Assembly: GCA_017898095.1 (NCBI GenBank)
Contig: JAGKQJ010000016.1
Coordinates: 1-40,075 of the forward strand
DNA: 40,075 nucleotides
Direction: 5' to 3'
DNA from: Bacillaceae bacterium Marseille-Q3522
GTDB taxonomy: Bacteria; Bacillota; Bacilli; Bacillales; Cytobacillaceae
Notes under the pieces: generated by a model
Seen by the model: only the letters and a program-made list of their open reading frames with translations
Database searches by the model: none
What the model was told of the DNA's origin: nothing
Program-made: the position numbers and the translations under genes
In this document: one piece after another, positions 31,733-39,916 of the stretch
Layout of the letters: each line of letters starts with the position of its first letter
Numbering within the stretch: position 1 is the stretch's first letter

Positions 31733-32793
31733 TTGAGTTAAATATGTTTTCATCAGCAGAAAAAGTAAAAGGTCAGGGAGTCGCTTCGGCGTATCGTGAA
31801 TTAGTCAATGTGATTGATACACAATTGCGCGGGAAAGTGAACATGACGATAAATAAATGGAGAAAAGCGGATATTACACATTATCACACCGTTGATTTTC
31901 AATTCTTTCTTTCGACGTTCTTTAGTAAAAACCGTGGTCTCAAAATTGGTTATGTTCATTTTTTACCGGAAACATTAGAGGATAGCCTAAAGCTGCCAAA
32001 GCCGATTCGCTTGCTTTTTAATCATTATTTAATTTATTTTTACAAAAGAATGGATGAATTAATTGTTGTAAATCCATCTTTTATACCGAAACTGGCGGCA
32101 TATGGCCTAAAAGAGGAACATATTCACTATATGCCAAACTTTGTATCAAAAAAAACCTTCTTTCCAATTCGAAGTGATGAAGAGAAAAGATTGCTTCGCG
32201 AAAAAAATCAATTGCTTCCTGATCAATTTATTGTAATTGGTGTTGGACAAGTACAATATCGAAAAGGTGTATTAGATTTTATCGAGACCGCAAGGCGTCT
32301 TCCTAATGTCAGGTTCATTTGGGTAGGAGGTTTTTCGTTTGGTAAAATTACAGCAGGATATGATGAATTGAAAAAAATTTATGAACATCCTCCTGAAAAT
32401 GTCCGCTTTACCGGTATTGTAGAAAGAGAAAAAGTAAATATGTATTACCAGATGGCAGATATGTTATTTCTGCCTTCCTTTAATGAATTGTTTCCAATGA
32501 CGATATTAGAAGCGATGAATTGTGAAATTCCATTGTTATTGAGAGATTTGGATTTATATAACTCGATATTAGAAGGATATTATCTAAAAGCTGCAGATAT
32601 TCCCGCATTTGTGTCGATTATCGAACAAATGCAAGAGGATCGTAACGCTTACAGACAGGCAAAACAGCGTGCGATCAGCGGTGCTGCGTACTATAGCGAA
32701 GACAAATTAGCGAATCTATGGTATGAGATGTACCATCGTTTACTTAAGGAGAGTTCCATGCATGTTAAAACGCACAAAACAAACGCTGATTAA
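31729..32793 (+). CDS. lafB: LafB-type second glycosyltransferase for diglycosyl-diacylglycerol (GT4)
   Basis: A 354-residue GT4 enzyme. The N-terminus IELNMFSSAEKVKGQGVASA and ADITHYHTVDFQF match the LafB/CpoA group that adds a second sugar, often galactose, to the monoglucosyl lipid. The nucleotide-sugar site includes VGQVQYRKGVLDFIETA and the E-x7-E motif ELFPMTILE (about 263-271). Hydrophobic and basic patches (PIRLLFNHYLIYFYKR) fit a peripheral membrane enzyme. It is coupled by ATGA to lafA, and its last 32 bases overlap the start of the next gene. The second sugar is inferred from the family. Confidence 0.86.
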   Translation: MIELNMFSSAEKVKGQGVASAYRELVNVIDTQLRGKVNMTINKWRKADITHYHTVDFQFFLSTFFSKNRGLKIGYVHFLPETLEDSLKLPKPIRLLFNHYLIYFYKRMDELIVVNPSFIPKLAAYGLKEEHIHYMPNFVSKKTFFPIRSDEEKRLLREKNQLLPDQFIVIGVGQVQYRKGVLDFIETARRLPNVRFIWVGGFSFGKITAGYDELKKIYEHPPENVRFTGIVEREKVNMYYQMADMLFLPSFNELFPMTILEAMNCEIPLLLRDLDLYNSILEGYYLKAADIPAFVSIIEQMQEDRNAYRQAKQRAISGAAYYSEDKLANLWYEMYHRLLKESSMHVKTHKTNAD

Positions 32794-33793
32794 TTTGGCG
32801 ATCATTTTACTAATTAGTTTAGGTTTCATCGTTTTTAAATTCCGGGATGTAAATCCTGCTGAACTATTTAGCGGTATAAAAGAAATTAATTTATTTTTTA
32901 TCTTTCTTGCGATGCTTATCATGCTGGCCTATTGGCTGCTGGAATCCCTCGTTTTGTATCAAATGTCTCATGCGAGAGCTCCAAAGCGCCGCTTTGTTTC
33001 CGCTTTTCAAATAACGATGATCGGCCAATTTTTTAATACAATAACACCGATGCAGACCGGCGGGCAGCCTGCACAACTGTATATGCTGCAAAAGCATGGC
33101 GTTGATGTAGGCTCTGCCAGTTCGATTTTGTTGATTAAATTTGTCATTTTTCAGGCAATGCTTGTTGTCAATTTTGTCATCATCTTGTTTTTTGGCTACA
33201 AAGAATTAGTCACCAGCTTTCCGCAAATGAGCTATTTAGTACTGATCGGCTTTGTTGTTCATTTAGTCGTTATCATTTTTCTGCTTATTGTAGCGAAGAG
33301 CAAAAAAACGGCTCATACTTTGGTCCATTTTATTCTGAAACCTCTTGTATTATTTGTCGGAAGAGAAAAAAGAAACAAGTATGAACAACGAGTGGACAAA
33401 AAAGTAGATACTTTTCATGAAGAAAGCAAGCGTATCGGTAAAAATTGGCGGCTCATCATTACAGGGTGCATTTTAACCAGCATCCAACTGTTTCTGTTTT
33501 TTAGTATTCCTTACTTTATTTTAGAAAGTCTTGGAATTTCGCATGGCGGTTTTTTTGCAGCTTTGGCTTTTCATGCTTTTATCATTATGTTCTCCTCGAT
33601 TGTGCCGACGCCGAGCGGGACAGGAGGGGCCGAATACAGCTTTGCCGTATTATTTGGCAGTATGATGGGAAAACATGAATTATTAATTGCCCTTATTCTG
33701 TGGCGTCTGATTTCTTCTTACAGCTGTCTGATTTTCGGTGGAATTGCTTTGTCTTTTGGTTCGCGCAGAAGAAAACTGGATCCGTCATCGTAA
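32762..33793 (+). CDS. LafC-like UPF0104 / LPG-synthase-TM membrane protein
   Basis: A 343-residue membrane protein with about eight helices. The two hallmark motifs of the lysylphosphatidylglycerol synthase transmembrane/UPF0104 family are present: TPMQTGGQPAQLYML (about 98-112) and PTPSGTGGAEYSF (about 281-293). The third gene of the Listeria laf operon (LafC) has the same type; a flippase-like or accessory role in glycolipid handling is assumed for it, not proved. The ATG at 32762 follows AAGGAGAG, and an ATG at 32723 lies within lafB without SD. It shares one operon with lafAB. No clear terminator in 33794-33972. Confidence 0.85.
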   Translation: MLKRTKQTLINLAIILLISLGFIVFKFRDVNPAELFSGIKEINLFFIFLAMLIMLAYWLLESLVLYQMSHARAPKRRFVSAFQITMIGQFFNTITPMQTGGQPAQLYMLQKHGVDVGSASSILLIKFVIFQAMLVVNFVIILFFGYKELVTSFPQMSYLVLIGFVVHLVVIIFLLIVAKSKKTAHTLVHFILKPLVLFVGREKRNKYEQRVDKKVDTFHEESKRIGKNWRLIITGCILTSIQLFLFFSIPYFILESLGISHGGFFAALAFHAFIIMFSSIVPTPSGTGGAEYSFAVLFGSMMGKHELLIALILWRLISSYSCLIFGGIALSFGSRRRKLDPSS

Positions 33794-33972
33794 TCGTTGG
33801 TTAATATTTCTAAATCGTGACTAAAAAAGAAATTTTGACGTTTCGCTTCCGTTTTTTTGAAATAAGAAAGTAAATAAAGTCAGATTTATCTTGATTGCAT
33901 CGATTAAGAAGCTTCATTTGAAATATAGATTGCTATTTACCTGAAAAAAAGGAAGTAATATTTAATATTTTC

Positions 33973-34263
33973 CTATCTGAAAATTCTTTCCAGTTCAACT
34001 ACATCAATTCCTTGCTCACTGCGTTCAATTCCGACCAGTTTTATCCCGCTTTGTATGATTAATTCCTGGATTAATTCGTATGTTGATTGTTCGACCAAGA
34101 CAGTCTGCTTATTATTTAGAAAAGGCATTTTTGCTAGAATACTCAGTGCCTGCTGCGCACCCGCAGTAAGAAAAATATTTTCTTCTGAAGTAAAAACCTG
34201 ATGTTCACATAAATGATGAACGGGCACTTTTCGCAAAGACTCCAAAAAAGAGGAGTGTATCAA
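33973..34263 (-). pseudogene. Fragment of a PLP-dependent aminotransferase (MocR/class I-II type)
   Basis: About 96 codons. The segment EENIFLTAGAQQALSILAKM followed by NNKQTVLVEQSTYELIQELI and SGIKLVGIERSEQGIDVVEL is the phosphate-binding and early cofactor-domain part of class I/II aminotransferases, as in MocR-type regulators. There is no PLP lysine, no N-terminal HTH, and the frame stops soon after the GIDVVELERIF stretch. The first codons are inside the terminator of nrdJ, so no genuine start is available. Both ends are missing, which makes it a decayed remnant next to the nrdJ 3' end. Confidence 0.75.
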
Positions 34264-34313
34264 ACAAAAAAAGCCAGAGATGTTTTATGATCTCATGGCT
34301 TTTTTTGTTTGAT
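34259..34313 (-). terminator. Terminator of nrdJ
   Basis: ATCAAACAAAAAAAGCCA (34259-34276) pairs perfectly with TGGCTTTTTTTGTTTGAT (34296-34313); AGAT/ATCT extend the stem within the loop. On the minus strand it lies about 25 bases behind the nrdJ stop and has a long T run. Confidence 0.92.
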
Positions 34314-34336
34314 ATTACGTTGCGTTTAAAGTGTTC

Positions 34337-35452
34337 TTAAAGACCGCACTTCAGCTGTGCATTACAATTTGTGCAAGTGTTGCAGCCACCGATTTCGATG
34401 ACTTTTCCTTTGCGGCAGACAGGGCATGTATTGCCGACCTCTGAGCCGATTGTTACATCTGTTGAACGGAGATCATTGATTGTATCAACAAGCACCACAT
34501 GCTGTTTCTGTTTTTCGGGTTGCTTTTCGCTTGTTTCTTCAAAGCTGTTTTCTTCTGCTTTCAATGTTAATACTTGTGTATCACGTGAACCGTCAACATA
34601 GACTGTTCCGCCCTTGGCACCGCCATGGTATAAACGTTCGTATACTTTCTCGACCTGCTCTACACTATACCCTTTCGGAGCATTGACTGTTTTACTGATA
34701 GAGCTGTCAATCCATCTTTGGATGACGCACTGCACATCAGCATGTGCCTCCGGTGAAAGTTCCATTGCTGTCACAAACCAATTTGGCAGATGTTCGGGAT
34801 CAGCTTCAGGATGCTTGTCTAAATATTCTTGAACTATATCTGCTTTTACTTCAATGAACTTACCTAAACGCCCGCTCCGATAATAAGAGAAGGAGAAATA
34901 AGGTTCAAGTCCGGTTGAAACGCCGACCATTGTACCGGTAGATCCGGTTGGGGCAACTGTTAATAAATGGGAATTACGAATCCCGTTTTCTAAAACAGCC
35001 TCTCTGATGTCTTCCGGCATTCTTTTCATATATCCTGTTTCCGTAAAAGCTTTGCGCAAACGGGCTGTCTCTTCTTTTGATGTACCTGTTAAAAACGGAA
35101 AGCTTCCCTTTTCCTTCGCCAGCTCAATAGAAGCACGATAAGCTGATACGGCTATCGTTTTAAACACTTCATTAATCAGCTGATTGCCTGCGACAGAGCC
35201 GTACTCAGTTTCGCAATAAATAAGCAAATCATGCAGACCCATGACGCCGAGGCCGACACGGCGTTCACCAAGCGCTTGCTTCTTATTTTCTTCGAGAAAG
35301 TATGGAGTCGCATCGATGACGTTATCTTGAAGTCTTACTCCTACTTCAACAGTATGTTGTAATTTTTCAAAATCAACAGTTTTCTTTTCCTTATCAACCA
35401 TTTCAGCGAGATTAATCGCTGCAAGGTTACAAACACTAAATGGCGCGAGCGG
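34337..35452 (-). CDS. nrdJ: nrdJ exon 3: class II ribonucleotide reductase, C-terminal part
   Basis: Codons 483-853 of the spliced gene plus stop. It begins PLAPFSVCNLAAINLAEMVD at 35452, before the first internal ATG at 35401, and continues the NPCGEQ of exon 2 without gap. Family landmarks: RRVGLGVMGLHDLL, then TVAPTGSTGTMVGVSTGLEP (the finger/phosphate loop), NAPKGYSVEQVEKVYERLYHGG and the Cys-rich C-terminal tail CPVCRKGKVIEIGGCNTCTN plus a final CGL, which relays electrons from thioredoxin to the active site. Class II enzymes use adenosylcobalamin and need no oxygen and no small subunit. On its own this part has no SD-supported start, so it depends on splicing of the upstream group II intron. 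Confidence 0.93.
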   Translation of the reverse strand, partial: PLAPFSVCNLAAINLAEMVDKEKKTVDFEKLQHTVEVGVRLQDNVIDATPYFLEENKKQALGERRVGLGVMGLHDLLIYCETEYGSVAGNQLINEVFKTIAVSAYRASIELAKEKGSFPFLTGTSKEETARLRKAFTETGYMKRMPEDIREAVLENGIRNSHLLTVAPTGSTGTMVGVSTGLEPYFSFSYYRSGRLGKFIEVKADIVQEYLDKHPEADPEHLPNWFVTAMELSPEAHADVQCVIQRWIDSSISKTVNAPKGYSVEQVEKVYERLYHGGAKGGTVYVDGSRDTQVLTLKAEENSFEETSEKQPEKQKQHVVLVDTINDLRSTDVTIGSEVGNTCPVCRKGKVIEIGGCNTCTNCNAQLKCGL

Positions 35453-35513
35453 GTCGGGTAGAAGACGGACGAGTTAGTAGTATAATCTACCACTTTTTCC
35501 GACCTCCCCCTGC

Positions 35514-35547
35514 GAACCGTACGTGCATGTTTCCCCGCATACGGCTC
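35514..35547 (-). ncRNA. Group II intron domain V
   Basis: On the minus strand the 34 nt begin GAGCCGTATGCGGGGAAACA and end CGTACGGTTC. They form the typical hairpin: GAGCCGTA with TACGGTTC (G-U allowed), a bulge, ATGC/GCAT-like upper stem and GAAA-type loop. Domain V is the catalytic core of group II ribozymes. Confidence 0.93.
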
Positions 35548-35586
35548 TCTCAGTTAAATTTCATCGAGTTCTGACAAACTTATAAT

Positions 35587-37419
35587 TTACAACTTGTTTT
35601 TGTGCAACTTACTATGACATTCTTCACACAAAACCAGTGTTTTACGATTTCTTGATATCATCATCTCCACCCAGAATGGAGGTTTCTTATCTTTGTATTT
35701 CTTTTTGAGGTCTTTTAATTTTCTTACATGATGGGCTTCGTAACTTTTCTTTATATCATCAGTTCCGCAAATTTCACACTTGTTAGCCATTAACCTTTTG
35801 ACGATGCCGTTTCTTTCGCTATATTTATTTACACTTGGAAGTTGGTCATCTAAATGGTTGGCGTTTCCAACATAATCGTTTTTACTAAAACCATCGTTGT
35901 AGTATTTGTAGATTATGTCGTCTTTTGGTGCTTTACGTTTGATGACAATTCCGATTGTTCCATCGACCTCGTATTTTTGCCTGACTTTAGCGACTGACGT
36001 TCGCATTTTAACTGCAATTGTTTTGGCTAAACTGGTTCGGTGATAATGTTTGAATCGATTCAACTGGTTAGCAACATTATCTGCCATTCGGTAATAGTTA
36101 TATAACCCTCTTACTTCTGAAGCGTAAATACTAATGATTTCCGCTATGTCTAAGTTGGTTAACTCTTTCCGATGAACCGCTTTACCATTTCGAGTAAATT
36201 CCTCTAGCTTTTTCGTTATTGCTTCTCTCGGTACCATTAGCCTTGGTATTCCGTTTACCGCTCTCGAGATGCGTCCATTTGATTTCTTCACAAGGTATGT
36301 GTTGGAGTCATGTATATACATTTCATACCCAAGGAATTTCACAGGATTTTTGAAGTTTGTGATAAGCGTTTTTTCTTCGCTTAATGAGAGCTTTAATTCA
36401 GTTGTTAGAAATTCCCCAACTTCCTTTTTTATTTGCTTTGTTAGTTCTTTGCTTCCTATAACCCCTATGACAAAGTCATCGGCGTAACGAACATATTTTA
36501 CTCTTACAAAATCGGAATCCATTTCATCAAGAACTTTATGGTTACGTCTTTCGATTTCTAATAGTTGATACTCATTGATAAGTTCTTTTCTTATATGGTC
36601 GGAACTTTTGATGTCGTCTATTTTTTTCGAGAGTCTTAACATTTTTCCGTTAATGCGATTGTAAGTTGGATTCATTTTTCGCTTCTTTTTGTTCGTTTCG
36701 TATTTAGGAATCAGAACATTCTCTACAAACTCATCTAGTTTATTTAAATAAATGTTAGCCAATATAGGGCTTATTATTCCACCTTGGGGTGTTCCTGAGT
36801 ATGTTTTCTTAAATACCCACTCTTCCATATACCCTGCTTCTAACATGCGTTTAATTAGTTCTAAGAACCGACCATCATGTATATTCTCATTTAGGATATT
36901 TAGTAAGATATCATGGTTGATGTTATCGAAAAATCCTTTGATGTCTCCTTCGATAACCCATTTGATACCTGTCCATTCTCTTTTGACCTGTTTTAAAGCT
37001 GTGTGACAACTTCTGTTAGGTCTAAATCCATGTGAGCTTTTACTGAATTTCGGTTCGTAAATGGCTTCGAGAATACTTCGGCTAATTTCTTGAGCCAATT
37101 TGTCATAAAAGCCAGGAATTCCTAAAGGTCTTTTTGAACTATCCTTATTAGGAATGTAAACTCGTCTTACTGGTTTGAAATGATATTGTTCGTTTTTCAT
37201 GAGTTCAATAACTTCATTTACTTTTTTCATTCCAAAACCATCTATTGTTTCTTCGTCAGTGCCTTTAGTCATGTTTCCTTCTTTTGCATATATCTTTCCA
37301 TATGCTTGGAGGTAAAAGTCTGGGTTAAATAAGTTTCGATATAGTCTATCGAATTTGTAGTGTTTGTCAGATTTTGATTTACTCTCGACGATACCTAACA
37401 CTGTTTCAGCTTTTTGCAT
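35587..37419 (-). CDS. ltrA: Group II intron-encoded protein: reverse transcriptase, maturase, HNH endonuclease
   Basis: A 610-residue protein. RT blocks run from about 65 to 380: KRPLGIPGFYDKLAQEISRS, SSHGFRPNRSCHTAL, EGDIKGFFDNINHDIL, GTPQGGIISPILANIYLNKL and the catalytic VRYADDFVIG. The maturase (X) domain (about 410-500) includes ISIYASEVRGLYNYYRMADN. The C-terminal HNH nuclease has CEICG ... YEAHHVRKLKDLKKK ... LVLCEECHSKLHK. The protein binds its intron RNA, helps splicing and primes insertion at DNA targets. ACCTCC-type SD (AGGAGGT on the minus strand, 37433-37427) is 7 nt before the ATG. The YADD box and zinc cysteines are intact. The symbol is the generic family name. Confidence 0.93.
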   Translation of the reverse strand: MQKAETVLGIVESKSKSDKHYKFDRLYRNLFNPDFYLQAYGKIYAKEGNMTKGTDEETIDGFGMKKVNEVIELMKNEQYHFKPVRRVYIPNKDSSKRPLGIPGFYDKLAQEISRSILEAIYEPKFSKSSHGFRPNRSCHTALKQVKREWTGIKWVIEGDIKGFFDNINHDILLNILNENIHDGRFLELIKRMLEAGYMEEWVFKKTYSGTPQGGIISPILANIYLNKLDEFVENVLIPKYETNKKKRKMNPTYNRINGKMLRLSKKIDDIKSSDHIRKELINEYQLLEIERRNHKVLDEMDSDFVRVKYVRYADDFVIGVIGSKELTKQIKKEVGEFLTTELKLSLSEEKTLITNFKNPVKFLGYEMYIHDSNTYLVKKSNGRISRAVNGIPRLMVPREAITKKLEEFTRNGKAVHRKELTNLDIAEIISIYASEVRGLYNYYRMADNVANQLNRFKHYHRTSLAKTIAVKMRTSVAKVRQKYEVDGTIGIVIKRKAPKDDIIYKYYNDGFSKNDYVGNANHLDDQLPSVNKYSERNGIVKRLMANKCEICGTDDIKKSYEAHHVRKLKDLKKKYKDKKPPFWVEMMISRNRKTLVLCEECHSKLHKNKL

Positions 37420-38075
37420 TTCGCATACCTCCTCAATGTTTTGTATCTACTTTAACCTGCTGTCCTTCGCCAGCACCCATAATGACTGATTAGGTCGGGT
37501 GTCATATATGCCTCCATATATGTGTGGGCGGTTTTCCCGCTTCCGATTTACGGCTATACCTGTTATTTCAGGTTCCTCGGACTACTATGACAGCTCCGTC
37601 CTCCGCTAATAGATATTCAGGAATCACAGAGGTTTCACTTTTAGGGTGTAACATGTATTCCATAGTCTTTAGACGTTCCTAGCGAAGAATCAAAGGTTCA
37701 CTATAATAATCACTGGTTCTACTTAGGCTTCCCGTTCGATTCTTATCACACTTATCGTGCTTCGGTGCTTAGGAGGATATTTACCTTGACGAGCAACCAA
37801 TCATGGTAACTCAAGCACAATCTCATTTTAACTGCGAAGTATGAGATTCTCTGCGGTTCGAGCGAAGAATCTAGGATTAAGGCAGTTTAGCTTTAGCCAT
37901 ATAGAACTTGGACTCGCAGAACGAAGGCTTTTCGCAGTTTACTTTCTTCTTCCGCTTTTCCGACATGCTATTGTCCCCGGTGGTGTTTCTCCATCCAAGT
38001 AAGTCGGCTGTCCAGAGAGATGTAATCCTAATCTCTCACCTCTTTAGGTAATGATTATTATGCTACCTTTCGCAC

Positions 38076-38732
38076 CTGCTCCCCACATGGATTGGTGGCA
38101 ACGACTTTTTGACCATAGCTTTTTGCGTTTGTCATGTCGTTTGCATTATCAATGAAAAATATCCCCGGTTCCGCTGAATAGGTCGCACATATATTAATTA
38201 GGCTCCATAATTCTTTTGCCTGTATTTTTCTGTAAACACGAACTTTATTCCCGAGTTTTTCCCATTCGCGTACGTCACCTATTTTATGCCATTCTTCATT
38301 ATAATGTTTCATTTCCTCTGCTGTGTAGCTTTCTGTGGCCGGAAATCGCAGTTCGTATTCAGCGTCCCTGTCAACAGCATCCATGAAATCTTTTGTTAAA
38401 CAGACAGATATATTGGCGCCTGTTAAAAACTCAGGGTTATGAACGGAAAAATGTCCGCCGGTTGCTAATTTCTCCTCGGCTTCTTTTATAATGCTTTCGC
38501 TGAAACCGCCTAATCCGGGAATATGCTTATAGTTGATAATTCCTTGATACATCGCTTTTTCCTGTTCGGTAAGCGGCGTGAATTTCAATTTCTCTTGTGC
38601 ATATTTTTGGATTGTCGGATCATTTGTATTCTCAATCAAAAAACGTAAAATGCGCGGATTTTGCATTTTCGAGATAATAAATTCAATAATGTCAGGATGC
38701 CAGTCCGCCAGCATAATCATTTGTGCGCCCCG
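38076..38732 (-). CDS. nrdJ: nrdJ exon 2: central part of class II ribonucleotide reductase
   Basis: Codons 264-482 of the spliced gene. It starts at CGG (38732) with RGAQMIMLADWHPDIIEFI, which continues exon 1's GGSR. It ends with ATNPCGEQ at 38076; N477, C479 and E481 form the NxCxE active-site loop where the thiyl radical is made. Both borders fall between codons. If unspliced, the frame would run from exon 2 into the group II intron as VRKVA and stop, losing the last 371 residues. The upstream MSNN reading belongs to the group I intron, not to the protein. Confidence 0.93.
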
Positions 38733-39127
38733 CTTATTGTTACTCACTCCATTTAAATGGGCCAGGTCATTTCTGCCTGGCTCTTATGCTTTCACATAAG
38801 ATCAGACTATATCATCAAAGAAGAAAATATAAGTTCCCCTTTGTCTCGCGCCCCATAGCCCCGTCTCTGTAAGCTACGGTTTACTCCTTCCTTATTTTCC
38901 AAAGGAATAACCTCCTCTATCAATAATTTGGAATACTTAGGAAGTTTCAATAGTCGTTGAACGTTCTTCTTCGTTTCCCAAGAAGCTTCGCTGCTGATTG
39001 CCCATTGGTTTCATCCTTCTAATTTTTAAGCTGTCACATCTACCATTACTGGTTCTGTTGTAGCTTAGAAGGCTTTAGGGTGTTCCAGCAATTCACGAGA
39101 TTTTAATCCCGCCGGGTGGGCTGTTTA
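38733..39127 (-). ncRNA. Group I self-splicing intron in nrdJ (395 nt)
   Basis: The intron begins TAAACAG after exon T (39128) and ends with G (38733), obeying the U-G rule. P1 is visible: exon ATCCCGT pairs with intron GCGGGAT, with U-G at the splice site. Core elements in order on the minus strand: P (AATTGCTGGAACACCCTAAA), Q (AATCAGCAGCGAAGC), R (GTTCAACGACTA) and S (GATATAGTC); ACGACTA/TAGTC form P7. Splicing joins CGT to CGG and restores GGSR-RGAQ. There is no homing endonuclease ORF. Two lines agree, the RNA core and the exact exon repair, so the identification is firm. Confidence 0.95.
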
Positions 39128-39916
39128 ACGGGATCCACCTTGTTCTACCAGGTGAGTCAGCTTTGCAATGTCATCAAGCCATGATACGGAACCGGATGAT
39201 TTGCCGTTTACACCTTTTGCAAGCGTGTTACGCGGTCTTAATGTAGATCCATTCGTGCCGACACCGCCGCCGCGGCTCATAATTTCCATGACTTGTTTGC
39301 GATGCTCGGAAATGCCTTCCCTAGAATCTTGAACAAATGGCATCACATAACAATTAAAGTATGTTACATCTGTATTTGCTCCTGCTCCGTACAAGACCCG
39401 GCCAGCCGGGATAAAATGCAGTTTGACTAATTCCTGATAAAACTTTTCAAACCATTCTTGCCGCTTTTCTGCCGTCTTTTCAACAGCAGCCAGTCCGGTC
39501 GCATTCCGCTTCGCGATTTGTTCATAAAAAAGTTCAAGCGGTTTTTCAATAACATCTAATGATTTTGTAATAATCCCGGTTTTAACCTCTTCTTCATGAT
39601 CAAGAACGCCGCGAAACTCTTCCTCTACCTGTACCTTTGCCGCTTTGTTTTCCCAATCAATATCAACGATATAACCAAGTCCTCTTGCCGGAAATTTCGG
39701 ATCCTCTTTTATCGTAAGGACGACAAAGTCTCCTGCAGTTAAGGTTATTTTTTCTGTATCCTTGAATGCATATCGGTCAATCATGACAAGACGGGAAACC
39801 CCTTTATGAGTAAGATGCATCTCCGGGGTAATAGGATGAACCTGAGGAAATAGTGCAATATCCTCATTCAGCCGTTTTACATCCATTTTCATTTGTTGAT
39901 TTAGTGCAATCGTCAT
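39128..39916 (-). CDS. nrdJ: nrdJ exon 1: N-terminal part of class II ribonucleotide reductase
   Basis: Codons 1-263. The ATG at 39916 is preceded by AAAGGAGTT; an earlier in-frame start at 39943 lies upstream of that SD. The N-terminal 150 residues form the extra domain typical of Bacillaceae NrdJ. YFNCYVMPF holds C189, the first cysteine of the substrate-reducing pair, and RGGGVGTNGSTLRPRN and WLDDIAKLTHLVEQGGSR are family signatures. The exon ends at CGT, where a group I intron enters and immediately gives TAA. The three exons (263 + 219 + 371 codons) make an 853-residue enzyme, the normal length. The 159 bases upstream have no cobalamin riboswitch that I can recognise. Confidence 0.93.

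Larger units (their letters stand above)
35453..38075 (-). mobile_element. Group II intron inserted in nrdJ (2623 nt)
   Basis: The intron starts GTGCGAAAGG (38075 downward), matching the GUGYG 5' consensus, and ends ...CCCGAC at 35453 (AY at the 3' end). Removing it joins exon 2 GAG CAG to exon 3 CCG CTC, giving NPCGEQ-PLAPF. A 34-nt domain V (35547-35514) and a following domain VI-like stem are at the 3' end. TTGCTC on the minus strand (37796-37791), 279 nt from the 5' end, can pair with the last six exon bases GAGCAG (one G-U), a fitting EBS1-IBS1. The RT protein gene lies in domain IV. All expected parts are present, so it is probably an active or recently active retroelement. Confidence 0.95.

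Noticed and set aside
38578-38799. Apparent separate starts for the middle and last NrdJ pieces (MSNN at 38747, M at 35401)
   Set aside because: Neither has a ribosome binding site, and homology continues upstream to the intron borders; they are exons, not independent genes or pseudogene pieces.
34337-39916. nrdJ as a broken gene caused by insertions
   Set aside because: Both insertions have full self-splicing intron signatures and their exact removal restores frame and conserved residues, so inactivation is not the best explanation.
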